DNA of 64,000 nucleotides from Xylaria sp. FL1777 (Eukaryota > Ascomycota > Sordariomycetes > Xylariales > Xylariaceae): NCBI GenBank assembly GCA_022578965.1, contig MU400567.1:62001-126000 (forward strand), written 5' to 3'. Position numbers and translations under genes: made by a program. The notes beneath the pieces were generated by a model that did no database searches, was not told where the DNA came from, and worked only from the letters and a program-made list of their open reading frames with translations. Shown one piece after another: positions 13,332 to 25,698 of this stretch (positions are counted from its first letter, which is position 1; every line of letters starts with the position of its first letter).

Positions 13332-14309
13332 TTTTTGCTTTCCTTTTAGCCCTTAATAAAAATCGCTACAACCTTTAAGCCCTTACTACCTCTAGTGTTA
13401 AAATAAGCAAGCTAGTTAATTAAAGGTTTAAAAGTGTATATTGTTAATGTTAAGCAAAGTCTGCTTTATTTCTAGGAGGTTTATTAGTAAATTAAGTAGT
13501 AAATACCCGGAGTTAAAGCTAATTTAGCTTACCTTTAATATTGCGATATTTGCTAACATATTTTTTCATTTTAACACCTAGAGCCCTTATTATATAGTTT
13601 ATATAGTAAGGGCTTGCTAGGCTATATTGCATACTTATAATATAATATAAGCTAGGTTTAAGCTAGGCTATAAGCTATAGTGTATAAAACTTACATTTAT
13701 TTATATTATATATATTACACTAATAAAGATACTTAATTGCTGCAGTTAATTAATTAATTAAGTTTACTATATACTACTACTTATTACTACTTTGGAAAAC
13801 TAGGAATACTATAGCAATTGCTTTGTAGTTTGGAACTTTAGCGGAACGTTTTTAAGCTTTCGCAAAAAGGCTTTAAAAAAAAGCCGTTAAACTACTTTTT
13901 TATTTAATACTTTTTATGCTTGAACTAATATACTAAACAACTCATAAAGTTATATAACATTTGCAATATAAGCAGTACTTTAAACTGTTTACTAGTACTT
14001 AAGTACTTATTTAGCTTTTAAGCACTTGCTTTAAGTATATAAATAAATACTATATATATATTTAACTTTATATTTAAGTGCTATTAAGTAGTTCTTTTTA
14101 TATATATATTAATATTAGCTATTTTTAAAACAGCAATTAAATTTATAAATTACTTGCTTTAAATCTTTAAGTATACAAAGGAATGTTAACCTACTTACTT
14201 TTTTTAATTTATTTTTTTTTTTTTTTATTAGGCTTTTTTTTTAGGTTATAATAATTCACTTATAGTTTTGCATAAAAACTATTAAGTTATACTGCTTATG
14301 TTATAGCTT
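13332..14309. other. Spacer with less degraded patches
   Basis: Contains the palindrome at 13,582-13,614 and a patch at about 13,790-13,900 with more GG and CG than its surroundings. No gene is recognised before the ghost frame that becomes readable near 14,310. Confidence 0.4.
13582..13614. repeat. 33-bp near-perfect palindrome
   Basis: agcccttattata and tatagtaagggct are inverted copies around a short gtt-containing centre. The single mismatch is C/T, as RIP would cause. A looser match (ctag / ctag) continues outside on both sides. Possible hairpin or the fused ends of a small element. Confidence 0.65.
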
Positions 14310-17300
14310 TAGATAATTATTTGCAACTATAGTAGAACTTACAAAAGAAAAAGCACTAAAAGGCTTTATAACTTGCAATGCTAACAGTAAAAAAGCATTA
14401 AAGCTCTTTTGAAGTACTTTTAAAACTATGTATGCTTGCAAAATGTTTAACAAGATTAATAGTTATTTTTTAGCAGTATAGATATTTAAAACAGTATTGC
14501 TTGCTAATAATTCTATAAGTAAAATTATAGATTAAGTTTATAGCATAAAGTTTATAAATAACCTTTTATTAAGCAAAAACAAAAGCTATTTTTAGAAATA
14601 AGTAGTAAAGCACTTTAAAATTTAAATTTTTACGTTATACTTAGTATTTAATAAAAAAGCTGCTAAGTTTTAGAATTTCTTTAGTAAAATTAAAAGAATT
14701 GCTTTAAACTAAAACCATAATGTTAATAATTTTAATAATTCTTAAGAAAACTGCTATAAAGATTTAGTACAACTGCTTAAATCATTATATTTTATATTAT
14801 AAAATCGTAAAGGCTTAAAAGGTGTACTTTTATAGTGCTTATATAAACTTTAAGATGTTATGTTAGCATTAAAGGAGCTTAAAATTAAGCTGCTCTTAAA
14901 AAAAACCTAGTTAAAAAAACTATAGCATTTTAAACAAAGAGCTAGCAATAATATAAACGTTTTTTTAAAAAAAGAAACACTATAGTATAAATACTTATTT
15001 TTAAAGCTAAAAGATTTTATTAATTAAACTAGCCTATTAAGCAAAAAAATTAAGTTATAGTACTTTAAACATTGTATTATTAATAAAACAAATAATTAAA
15101 CAAAAGAAAAAACACTAGATATAAGGCATGAAAACTTATTTTTAAAGCTTAGAACTTTTAATAGCTAAGCTAAATCATTAAGCAAAAAGCTTAAATTAAA
15201 TTATTTCAAAAAAGAACTTAAAAAAAGCAAATTATTTAGAACATTAGCAAAAAAGCTAGCTATAAGGAATAACAACTAGCTTTTTATGCTTAAGAGTTTT
15301 CGTAAACAAGAAAACCTAGTTAAAAAAAAACTTAAACTGCGTAATGCTTTTGAATAAGAAAATATGCCGCTAAATTCTTTTGATTTAAATAAACTAAAAG
15401 ATTTAATAAATAAGCCTAGTTTTAAAAAATATAAATTAGATATAAAAATTAATATTAAGCTAATAATTAATAATATTAACGCTTTTTTTAATTACTTTTT
15501 GCTTAACTTGCTTTAGCTTAAAGCAAAAAATATAAGCTTTTTGTTATTAAACATTGTTATATTAAGTACTTCTTTGCATAACTAACTTTTAGCAACAATA
15601 TTTCAATAAAACTTAACACAATTAGGTTTTTTTTTTTTAGAACTAGCTTTAATATTATTATTTTTATTAAGTTATTATTTATTTAATATTGCATTACTAA
15701 AATTTTTAACATTAAGTTCTAGATTTTTAATAATAATACTAAGTTTATTAAGCTTACGATTTTATTTATATAACTATATTATAAATTAGGCCTTTAGCTT
15801 ACGTAAGCATAAAGCCTTAAATTTTAATCTTTGTAAAAACTTTAATATATGCTAGCAGTTAAAAACTAATAAAGTTTACAAAAATAAACAGCTTAAGCTT
15901 TATATAGCTACTAAAACAAATTTTTGTTTTAACTTTTAGCGTATATATAATTAAGCTTAATGTTTTAAACTTAATACTTAGCTTAATAACAATGCTATTA
16001 AGTTAGTTTTAAATCGTTAAACAACTAAAACTTGTTTTATAGTTAATAGCTTATAAAATAATAAATCTATTTTTTAGAACTTTTGGTTTAGTTTAAAGTT
16101 TATTTTTTTTATTTTTAAGACTTATTTGTTTTTTTGCTTCGTTAACAATAATTACTAAATATTGCTTTGCTAAAATCAAGATTTTTAAATACTTAATATT
16201 TAGAACTTTTTAAAAAATAATGCAAATTTTAAGCTAATTTACGAAGCATTTATTAAAAGGGCTAAAAGCTTTATAAACATTTTTAATAAGCTTTTTAAGC
16301 TTAAGGTTTTAAATTTTATAAAAATGTTATTTATATTGCTAAAATATAGTATTACTAAAACTTGCATTATAGTTTACTTTTAATAAAAAACAACATTTAG
16401 CTGTAGCATATATGTTTTGTTATTTGTAAAACATATTTTAGCTAAAGCAAAAAAAGCAAGCTTAAAATTGTTAGAAGAGCTTAATAAAGACTTATTGTAA
16501 ATAAAATACTATGCTAAAATAATTACTTCTTTTGTAGTAGCACTAGCAGAATTTATAGCATATGTTAATACTACTTTAAATAAACGTTAATTAAGCATAT
16601 ATTTTGTTGCTACTTTTGGAGTTTTAAGCAGATATTTTAATAAAAAACAATAACTAATATATTTTGCTAAAAAACAACAAAAAAGCGCAAGCAATAATCA
16701 AAAGATTTTTTAAAAAGGTTTATTATAAATACGCTATTATAGTATTGCAACCTGTTTATAGAACTTATATTTAACTTTTAAAGAAAAGTTAAGCAGATTT
16801 TTAAACTTAGAAGTTATAACATTTTAAGCTAAATTAAATTAAAATCAAGCTTAATTAATAGCTTAACTGCTAAACTATAATAAAAACAGTTAAGCTTAAG
16901 CTTAATTACTAAATGCTTTTTTTGCAAGAAATAATAAAGCATATAATAGTATTATAAGCTTGCTAGCTAATATTATAAACGTATATTTAAATGTAGCTAT
17001 AAAAATAGCTATGCAAAAAAAACAAAAAAAAACTAACTAAGGAGTAAAAGTTTTTGCTTTTTAAACTGCAAAGTTTTTTTAGATTTATAAGGCTTTAGTA
17101 ATTATTTTTTATTATTTAGCTAAAATGTATTAGGATAATATTTAGCTAGTTAAGCAAAAAGCACTTTATATAAAACCTTAAGGTTGCTAAACGTTTAAAA
17201 CATATTATAATTAATGTTAAATAATGTATTATACTTTACTAGTTAGCTATGTAAGCAAAAATACCTTTAGTTAATAAAAAATTTAAGTTAACAAAAAAAT

Positions 17301-17640
17301 TAATAAAGAGAAAAGCTATTTTTTATAGGATAACATAAGTTAATCTTGATTTATAATTATTTACGAGCATTTTATTAACTTTAATCTAGATTTTTATTTG
17401 CAAAAAAAACAAAAGCACTAATAACGTAGAACATTAAGGCTTTTTTTAATAAAAATAAACCTATTGCTGTTTTTTATTTCTTTTATAAATAAAAAGGTGC
17501 AGTACTACAAGAAAAATATTCTTTTATATATAGCTAATAGTTAGCTTAAACGTACTAATTATAGCAAAGCTTAGTTATTTTTTGCAGCTTACTTTTATTT
17601 AGTTTACTCTTTTTGTTTACTATGCGTTCTTTAAATTATT
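14310..17640 (+). pseudogene. Ghost open frame of about 1,100 codons, unknown protein
   Basis: A single plus-strand frame can be read from about 14,310 to about 17,080, and more loosely to 17,640. It is broken almost only by TAA and TAG (one TGA near 14,411), where Gln, Arg or Trp codons probably stood. The early part (about 14,560-15,450) is rich in Leu, Lys and Glu with heptad-like spacing and reads as coiled coil, for example KKLKLNYFKKELKKSK near 15,180. From about 15,600 to 15,780 come hydrophobic stretches such as LELALILLFLLSYYLF, compatible with membrane or buried helices. The segment 16,240-16,700 looks helical, including KHILAKAKKASLKLLEELNK. I do not recognise the family. No transposase, reverse transcriptase or helicase motif was found. 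It may be an unknown transposon protein or a duplicated host gene. Confidence 0.6.
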
Positions 17641-18669
17641 GTTAGCTAAAATAAAGCGTAATAAATCGCATTATTTATATTTAAATAATTTATAAAGCTT
17701 TATTTAAGAACTGCTATTTTATTTACAAAAATACTTTATATAAAACTAGTTATTAAACTTAAGTATTTAGTTTTAAAGCAGCAAAGCTGCTTTCTTAAAC
17801 TGCTAAGTATTTACTAAATATTTAAGCTAACCTAAGTTTAATACAGTAGCAAAAAAAAAATCCAAACAAATATAAGTATATATTCATAATTACAAAATAA
17901 GTATAAACTTAAGCTAATAATTTAGCATAGAGAAACAAAAAATTAAAAAACAAAGCTAAGCTAGTTAAGCAAAAACTTAAGAAAATTAAAGACTTAACTA
18001 AAGTAAACAAAAATCAGATTTTAATAAAGCAACTAGCTAAGTTTATTAAACTAACTATGGACTAAAATAATTTTAACAATAATTTTCTTTATTATTGCTA
18101 TAATTAAGTATATAAAAAAAAGAAATAAAAAACAATATGTAGGCATTTTATGTAAAGAAATACCGGTGTGCTAAAAAAATACGTTAATAAACATGCTAAC
18201 CTTAATTTTTAAGCGAAAAAACAAAAGAAAACAGAAAAAACAGGTGGTTTATAGGTAATTATTCTTTTGTGAATTAAAGTTATAATAAGTAGCAAAAGCT
18301 AAAGATTTAATATGTTTTTTATAACTTTACGTTATTATTTTTAAACATATATTTTAAAATAGCTAACTTAGCAATACTAAAACTGCTGCATAAGCTATTG
18401 CTTATAAAGAACAGCTATTAAATTTTTTATAATGCAGTGCTTGTATTTTTATAGCTTACTATGTTTAGCTGCATTATTGGCATTAATGTGATTTATAGCT
18501 TACGCTTCGTGTATTTAGCTGTTAGTAAGTTTTGCAAGTGAACATAAATGCTTGCAAGCATAAAGGTGCTATACTTGCTGTTTAATAAGCAAGCTTTGCA
18601 ATATGTTTATTTAATTTTATTAATTTTATTATAAGCGTTTATTTTAAAGCTTAATAGGGCTTTTAGCTT
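17641..18669. other. Degraded spacer
   Basis: No gene is recognised. The patch 18,480-18,600 is slightly less AT-biased than its neighbours. No homology to the left half of the 8.27-10.5 kb insertion was seen, so the left end of family A here is probably near 18,670. Confidence 0.4.
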
Positions 18670-19582
18670 TATAAAAAATAATTTAACAGCAGTAGGACTT
18701 AAGAAAATGCTAAAGCGATAGATTAAAAAAATAACCAAAAACTAAACAAAAGACCTAAATGTTTACATATTAGGATAATTTAAAGAAATAAAGTATAAAT
18801 ACTAACTAAGCAAATGCTTAAAAGCATTATCTCTTTTTAAAAGTATTAAAATAAATGAATATAATACACTTTATACCTTTTAAGTTATATATATTATTTA
18901 TCTCTTTTAACCTTTAGGTTACTTTTTTTATTTCTAGTTATTTTAAATATACTACTTTACTTGCTATATTGTACACTTTTTTATACCTTTGATAAAAAGG
19001 ATCTTAAATGGTACTTAAGCGCTATATTAGCTTACGGAAACTACAAGTAGTACTATGAAAAATTTAATTATAAGAATACTAAAGTTCACTATATTAGCAT
19101 GTTTTATTTGCAAGGAATATTAGATAAAGGATTAATATACTTAGTGAATTACGAGCTTATAATAGCACTATAAGACAAATAGCTAAGGCTACTTAAACTA
19201 AAACCTAGAAAAGATAAATTTAAATGGCTAAAATATAGCTAGCTAATGTTATTTTATAACCTAAAACTCACAGGAGTAAATAATAAGCTAAAATATTTCT
19301 TTTGGTTATTTAAACACCTTAAGGCGTTCTAAAAGTTTTGCTAAGTATTGAACTACTTTAATAAAATATGCTTACTTTTTTAACTTAAAGGTAAGTAGTG
19401 CTGCACTTATAAAGATTTTATGAAAAGATAGCAGAAATAAAAAGAAGCAAAAAACATTAGCAAAAAAAAACTAAAAATAGTTATACTTTAAGCTTTACTT
19501 TAAGAGCTAACAGTAATATAGTTATTACTACTTTTTTAGTGTATTAAAAACTAACTTTTAAAGAAAACTTAAAAATATATAT
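18670..19582 (+). repeat. Repeat family A, copy 2, first segment
   Basis: Aligns with 9,395-10,118. This copy is less RIP-mutated and keeps a plus-strand frame at 18,990-19,330, which reads WYLSAILAYGNYK, then a stop, then YYEKFNYKNTKVHYISMFYL and GLIYLVNYELIIAL. A frame then continues through the conserved block at 19,306. The product is not recognised: it is rich in Tyr, Trp and Leu with no catalytic motif that I can name. A Gag-like or other transposon structural protein is possible. It ends at the 14-bp target duplication of the LINE that split it. Confidence 0.65.
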
Positions 19583-20301
19583 TATATTATTAATAACTTG
19601 CTGTGCTGCTTTATAGCGCGGTTTTTTTACTTGTGTATTTATAGGTAAAACTGTACAAAAAGCTGGATAAAAACCTTATGTAACAGTATTAACGCTGCTA
19701 CTTTGAAGTTTTTTTACCCTATAATAACTAGTTTTTACTAACTAGCTTGCTAAATAGAAAATAATGGTTAAAAAGCAGAAAAACTCTTTTTAAAGCTTTT
19801 AGACTTTTTGCTTTTTTAGAAAACATATAAAAGTTTTTTCTTTGTTCCTTAGGACTTTTAAAGGAGCGCTTTTGCTTTTTTTGCTAGTTTTCTCCTTATT
19901 ATCTGCTTTTTTTTTCTTTTTTTTTTTTCCTTTTATTTTAACTGCTTTATTATATATTGCTATTTTGTTAATAACTAGCAGCTATTTTGCAATAACGCTT
20001 GCAGCTTTAAGTTTTTTTATAGCTAGTTATAAATCTTTGTTAGTTTGTAGTAGCTTAGCTGCAAAGCTTTTTTATAGTTGCTTTTTTTTGTTTTTTAGTA
20101 AGCTGTAATGTAGAACTACGTGTTAAAGGGTCTTTTTTTTTTTTGCGCATTTGCAAAAAAGCATAAGAAAGCTTAGAACTTTTTTTTTATGTAGGAACGC
20201 CTTTAGCTTTATTTTTCTAGTGCGCATTTGCATTATTATAGCTGCTTTATGCTTTAATAACTTGCTGTACTTTTTAAGAGCTTTATTTTTGCTTAGTTTT
20301 T

Positions 20302-22025
20302 GCTTAGCTATAGTTAAATAGCTGCTATTTGTTTTAGTTTGGCTTTATTTGCTTATTTATTTCTTTTTTAGTGCAATCTTAGGTTTTTTTTTTTTTAATT
20401 ACTCTTTTTGCTAAAAGTCTAGAGCTAGCGTTAGATTTTTTTTAGCTATGCTTTTGCTATTGCTTATAAGCTTGCTTTTTGTTTAATTTTTAGCTTTTTA
20501 AGCTTTTGCGTTTTAAATAAAGGTTTTAATTTTTTTTGTTGCTTTTTAAATTAATTTTTTAGCTGCTAAGCTTTTTATGTAGTGTTTATAAGCTGCTGCT
20601 TTGCTGCTAAAATATAGGTTAATAAAGGGGATCTTTATTTTGGTTTTTAAGTGCTTTGTTTTAGTTGCTTTAAAAGCTTTAGCTATTTATTTAAAGCACT
20701 TATTTTAAGTTATTGCTAATAAGTTAGCAATGTTTTTTGCTTTGTTTTTTTTAGAGTTTTTGTGCTAAGTTGCTACGTTATAAGCTAAAGTGCTTTATAC
20801 TATTGCAATATATATTTGCTTTGCTTTTGCTACGCTATTGCTTTATGTAAAGTTTTATAGCTTAGTTACTATGTATAATTAAATGCTTAGTTTTTTTTTA
20901 AGTTTTGCTAGGTGTTTTTTTTATTTTATGTTTTTATTAAACTATACTTTTAAAAACTTTGCGCTGTTCTTTAGGTGTACTATTACGTTAAAAAGGTGTA
21001 CTATTTATATAAGCGCTGCTTTATTACTAAAAAAGTATATTACTTTGCTTTTTTGCAGTGCAAACTTTATTTTATGTTGTTTTGCTTAGTTTTTATACGT
21101 TTTTTATGCTGCTTTTAAAGCTTTGTAGTTTTGCTTTATATTTAGGTTTGCTATAATAAAGTTAATGTTATTAGCAAAGCTAATTATTACTAACTTTTAG
21201 TACGTAGTAAGGTTGTTATATAGTATTAAAATATATAAAAGGAAAAAAAGAGGTAAAAGCAAGGACTTTTAAAAAACTTTAGCTTTTAGCGCTATTAGCT
21301 AAAATACTGCTTTATTAAAGCAAAGGCATACTATGTAGTTTAATATAAAAAAGCTTACTTATATAACTATTTAAAAAAGAAAGCTTTTTTATTGCAAGAT
21401 ATATATTATTTTTTTTTTGTTAATAATATTAAAAGCTTTTGTAATATTAAGCTGTAGTAAAAACGCTGTGCTTTTTTATTAATTGCTTTTTTTGCTATTT
21501 TTAATACTAGTTTAATAGTTGCGTTTGTTAATTTATTTTGTTTGTTTTTTATTTAATTGTTTAGCAGAAAACTTTTCTGCTTAGTTATTTTTGTTATGTA
21601 GTAGCATAGTTTTTTCTTTAGTACTTTTTTTACTGTGTAAATAAGCGTAATAAAGCATTACTTTTTAGCTATTTTTTTAGTTTTTTTTGACTTTTTAGGT
21701 TTAAGTATAACTATTACTTTTGCTTGCTTAAATTGCATTAAGTAGTACTTTAATAAAAAGCTAGCAATGCATAATGTTGCTATTTTTTTTGCTAAAGCAG
21801 GTTTATAAGCTTTAAAAAAGCTATTAAGTAGCAAGTTATTTTTTAGTGCTTTTTATAGCGCTAGCTTTTATATTAGTAATATTATGTTTTTTTTTTTTGT
21901 GTTTATGTTAATTATAAACTTTTAGTAGCTATTATAAAATAAATCTTTTTTAAGTATGTTAAATAGGTTTGCTAGTAGTGCAAGGAAAAAGTGTTTTATT
22001 AGTAAGGCTGTTTTTTCTTTAAAAG
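20302..22025 (-). pseudogene. LINE reverse transcriptase remnant (copy 2)
   Basis: Read on the minus strand, in order: the linker TFKEKTALLIKHFF near 22,010-21,970; palm motifs near 21,780-21,620; and the catalytic block at 21,180-21,167, reading G-F-A-N-N-I-N-F where GFADD is usual. Then comes an AKQHKIKFALQKSKVIYF segment at about 21,085-21,040, which matches the 'WA..HGIKFAPEKSEvIHF' block that follows the active site in fungal LINEs. Two Asp-to-Asn changes and numerous TAA/TAG codons show RIP inactivation. RNase H is expected further left (19.6-20.3 kb), but I could not read its motifs there. Confidence 0.8.
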
Positions 22026-24728
22026 TATTAATAAAAGATAGCTTACTTTTTGTTTGTTTTAGCAGCAAGATTGCAGTAACTCTTAGGGCTAGCTTATAAG
22101 CAAATTTTGCTTATTTAGCTAAGCTTTATAATGACTTAAAATCTTTAGATGCTTTTGCAAGCGCTTATTTTTAGCTACGCTTTTATGCCTTTTTTATTTT
22201 GTTGCTAAGGGCTTTTTTCTTTTTTTTAAGTGCTTGCTATGCTGCTTTAGTTCTTTTGTTTTAAAATTTGCAGTATGCTTGCTTAGCTTTTTTTTTTATT
22301 TTAACTACTTTTAAGAACTACTAAAGTAGTGCTTAATGCTTTTTTTTTATAGTTTTTTTAGGCGTTATTTTATTTGCTATTTTTACTAGTTGCTAAATTA
22401 AAAAGTTAAAAGCATTATTTAGTTCGCTAGGTATATATAGCGTGTGCTTTTTTGTAATAATAGCTTTTGCTTTTATAGCTGCTTTATTTTTGTTTAATTT
22501 AAGCTAGTTTTATTTTTTTGCTTTTTTTAAGTATTTTTGCAGAGCTAATCCTAAGTTAATTATAGCTTTTAGTGCTTTATAGTTTAATTTTAGCTATTTT
22601 AAGTCCTTTTAGTAAGTTGTAGCTAAGTTGCTGAACATTTATACTAGGTTTATTGTTAAGCTTTTTTATTTGTGCTTTATTTTAGTTATTTTTTTTTAAA
22701 GAATAGCTAGCATAAGATTTTATTATGCAGTAAACTTAAGCAGTTTATTTGCTTTTTGGCTTTTTTTGCTTTTTAAGTTCTATAATAAATAATAAAGGTT
22801 AAAGTTGCTTATAAATATATAGCGTTTTTTTAGCTTGCTTGCTTTATATATTTTCTAGATTAAACTATGTTAAACTGTTTTTTTTTAATTTAGCAAATAT
22901 ATTAACTATAAAGTTATTACTAGATTACTGCTGCTTATTATAACTTTCGCTTAGTTTTTATTAGTGTTTTTTGCTAGCGTTTTTATTGCAATTTTTTTGT
23001 TTATATATAGCGCAGCTTTGTTTTTTAACTAAATAACTTAGTAGTTATTACTACTAAAGCAATATATATTATTATGTTTGTTAATTATTAGCTTTTAAAC
23101 TGCTATATAATTAAAGCTGTTGTTTTATAGCATGCATGCTATATTACTTTTAAATTCTGCAATGTTTTAAAAAGCAATATTATATATTATTAAGTTAATA
23201 AGAATGAATTTTTGCTTATATTGCTAGTTTGCTGTTTTTTTGCTAGTAATTTTCCTTTATTTAGCTTTATAAATGTTAACACTATTAGCATTTTTAAACT
23301 ATTTTTATTTATTTTTTTGCTTGTTGTTGCTGTTTTTTTAGTACTTTAAAAGCTTTTAAGTTGCAATATATATGCTGCTTTTGCTTTGTTTTTTTGTTTA
23401 ACCCTTTTTTAGCAAGCTTTATTTTATACTGCGTGCGCTTTTTTATAGTTTATGCATTTTTGCTTTGCTTTTTGCGTTTTTACTAAGTAGCTTTTTTTAC
23501 TTTTTTAGTGCTTTAAAGCTAAGCAATAGCTATACTTTAAGTTCTTATAGCAGTATTTAGTTATATGTTTATATTTATAGCAATTAAAGCATTATGTAAC
23601 TTTAAGCTTTATAGCAAAAGGTTTGCAGTTAAACAGCTAAGCTTTTTATAAAAAGCTGTTTTTGCATATTGTTTTAGCTGCTATAATGCTGCTTATATGT
23701 AATAATATTAATATAAATCTAGCTTTTGCGTTTTTAAATAGCATTTTTTTGCACCTTGTAATTTTGGAGTGTTTGCTGCATAATAGCTGCAGTAAGTTTT
23801 TGTTTAAGTGTATTGCTTTAATGCGTTTTGCTAAAATGCTTTTTACTATTAGCGCTGCTTTTTTTTGTTATACTTTTAACTTTTTTCTAAAGGCCTTTGT
23901 AATTTATTTTTTTTTTTTAGCTTTTTAAAGCATTGCTTTTTTAAAGGTAATTACTGTATTTTTGCTATATAGCTTTTTAGTAGTAATTGTATTACTGCTT
24001 ATAAATGCTATGTTTACTGCTTTAATAATATTAGCTAGTATTTTATTTTTAAGGTTGTTAGCTTATTTTTTAACTTTAATTAGTACTTTTTTGTTTTGCT
24101 TAAATAGCACTGCTTTATTACTATAAGCTAGCTATAAAGCTGCTATTTATGCTTAAGATTTTAGCGTGTTTGCGCTTAACAAAGTTTATTAAAAAAGCTT
24201 TTAAACGGTGTTTTTAATGCTTTTTTAGTTAGCTTTTATAGCAGCATTTAAGTTATAGCAAGTTATAGGCGTATTAAGGTTGTTTTTATTGTTAGGCTTT
24301 GTACTTTGCTAGCTTTTTTGGGCTTTTTTTAATGTGCGCGCTATTTGCGCCTTTTTTGCGTTCTTTTAAAAAGAAATCCTTTTTGCTATTTTTTTTTTTA
24401 TTAGTAGCTATAGTATTAGTTCTATAATTTTATTAACTATTTTTTATATACTAAAAAGTTTGTTAGCTTTACGTTTTTTATTAAAACGCTGCTATATTAT
24501 AGTTATATTGCTAGTAGGTTTTAGTAGTATATTAGTTGCATTTTTAACAAATAGGTTATTTAACACTATTTCTTCGTTTTTTGTTATATTTACACTTTAC
24601 AAATGTAATGCAACCTATTTAGTAAGTTAAAATTGCTACGCTAATTCTAGCGATCTTAATTATTTAATAATTAGGCTTAAACTTATAAAGTTATAGTTAA
24701 GTGTAAAAAATTCAAAAAAGTTTTTTTT
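22026..24728 (-). pseudogene. LINE copy 2, 5' part
   Basis: This region lies upstream of the reverse transcriptase on the coding strand and so should carry the endonuclease and first ORF. It matches 10,516-12,727 of copy 1, with extra sequence at 22,779-23,022 and near 23,190-23,290. A short inverted repeat (aaataggtt / aacctattt) brackets about 50 bp at 24,561-24,630. No domain motif could be fixed. Confidence 0.5.
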
Positions 24729-24900
24729 TAAAAACATATATAAAACTAATAATAATAAAAACACAAGTAAAATTTAATACTCTTTAAAAACAGCTATATA
24801 GTAGCACTAAACAACTGTTTGCTTTAGTAAATAATACGTTAAACGAAGAGAAAAGCAGAAGCTTAACTTAATAAAAACTGCTAAACAACTAGTAAGTTTA
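24729..24900 (+). repeat. Repeat family A, copy 2, second segment
   Basis: Matches about 10,120-10,262, including aacagctatatagtagcac and gcttaacttaataaaa. It sits between the LINE on its left and the inverted-repeat element on its right. Its last 8 bases, taagttta, are the left target duplication of that element. Confidence 0.68.
24893..24900. repeat. Left 8-bp target duplication
   Basis: taagttta, paired with tggattta at 32,217-32,224. The three mismatches are G/A, so the original was probably tgggttta or similar. Confidence 0.65.
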
Positions 24901-25240
24901 ACTACTTATATATGCCCTACCTCTTTAATACCTTAGCTTTTTTTATATAAAACAGCTAAAACGACTTACTTATAACTAATTAACGAAAATAGCTAGCTAC
25001 TTCGGGCTAGTGTTATAATTTTTGTTATTTTTTATTTAGTTTAGAATAAAAACCTTGAAAAATTAGGAAATTTTTAATATGTATTTTTAATAGCTTAAAG
25101 TTAAAGATTTTTTTTTTTTGCATTTTGTATGGGAATTTTTATATAAAAGATCTTTTAAGCTAAAACTAATATAACTAAATAAATAAAATAGCTAAAAATA
25201 CCAGGTTAGTTTTATTAGATTTATTATAAATAAAAGAACT
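24901..25240. repeat. Left terminal inverted repeat
   Basis: About 340 bp, ending near taaaagaact. It matches the right end in inverted orientation with mainly C/T and G/A differences. Conserved blocks include gccctacctctttaatacc at the tip, acttataactaattaacgaa and ataccaggttagttttatt on the inner side. Confidence 0.82.
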
Positions 25241-25354
25241 GGGTTTACAAAGGACTAAGTTATAGCTATTTTTGTTAATATTTTATATTTAAATTACTGT
25301 TTTATTTGTTTTAATTTAATAGCACAAAACTTATTTTAGGTGCTTTAAACTAAA

Positions 25355-25425
25355 AACATAGAACAGCGGGCTGCGCTTGCTGCAAGCTATGACCCACCCT
25401 CTTTAGGGGCTTATGCAAATATATT
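25355..25425 (+). other. GC-rich patch upstream of the helicase frame
   Basis: gcgggctgcgcttgctgcaa followed by a Cys/Pro-like run gacccaccctctttagggg stands out against the surrounding AT-rich DNA. It lies between the left inverted repeat and the helicase frame, so it may be a leader or promoter part. The function is not known. A perfect 12-bp palindrome gcatacgtatgc follows near 25,500. Confidence 0.4.
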
Positions 25426-25698
25426 TATAGGTTTAAGGCTTATGTTTTATGTATTTTAGTCTAAGGTACCCTTGTTGATTTTCGAGCTAAGGTTTATTTT
25501 GCATACGTATGCATACTACTTATACCTATAGATTATTTGCTAATAAAACTTAAAAAAGACAATTATAATATTGCTTAGGGCTTTTTATAGTAATGCTTAT
25601 ACTTAGCGCTAATTTTATAATTAAAATATTTTATTATGTTGTAGTGTTTTAAGCTTAAACGGTTAAAAGTTAAGCTTTATTTGTTAATTTATTAATTA

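Larger units (their letters stand above)
19570..24742 (-). mobile_element. Tad1-like LINE, copy 2, near full length
   Basis: The element is bounded by a 14-bp direct repeat, taaaaa-Y-atatat, at about 19,569-19,582 and 24,729-24,742. The only clear difference is C/T. The bases next to the left repeat on the coding strand are TAA-rich, which fits a LINE 3' tail. The insertion splits family A copy 2 exactly between the blocks corresponding to 10,118 and 10,120. Length is about 5.1 kb, usual for fungal LINEs. The paralogue is copy 1 at 6.6-12.7 kb. Confidence 0.72.

Noticed and set aside
19842..20108. Plus-strand open frame rich in Phe/Leu
   Set aside because: Antisense of the A-rich LINE 3' region; composition typical of such shadows.
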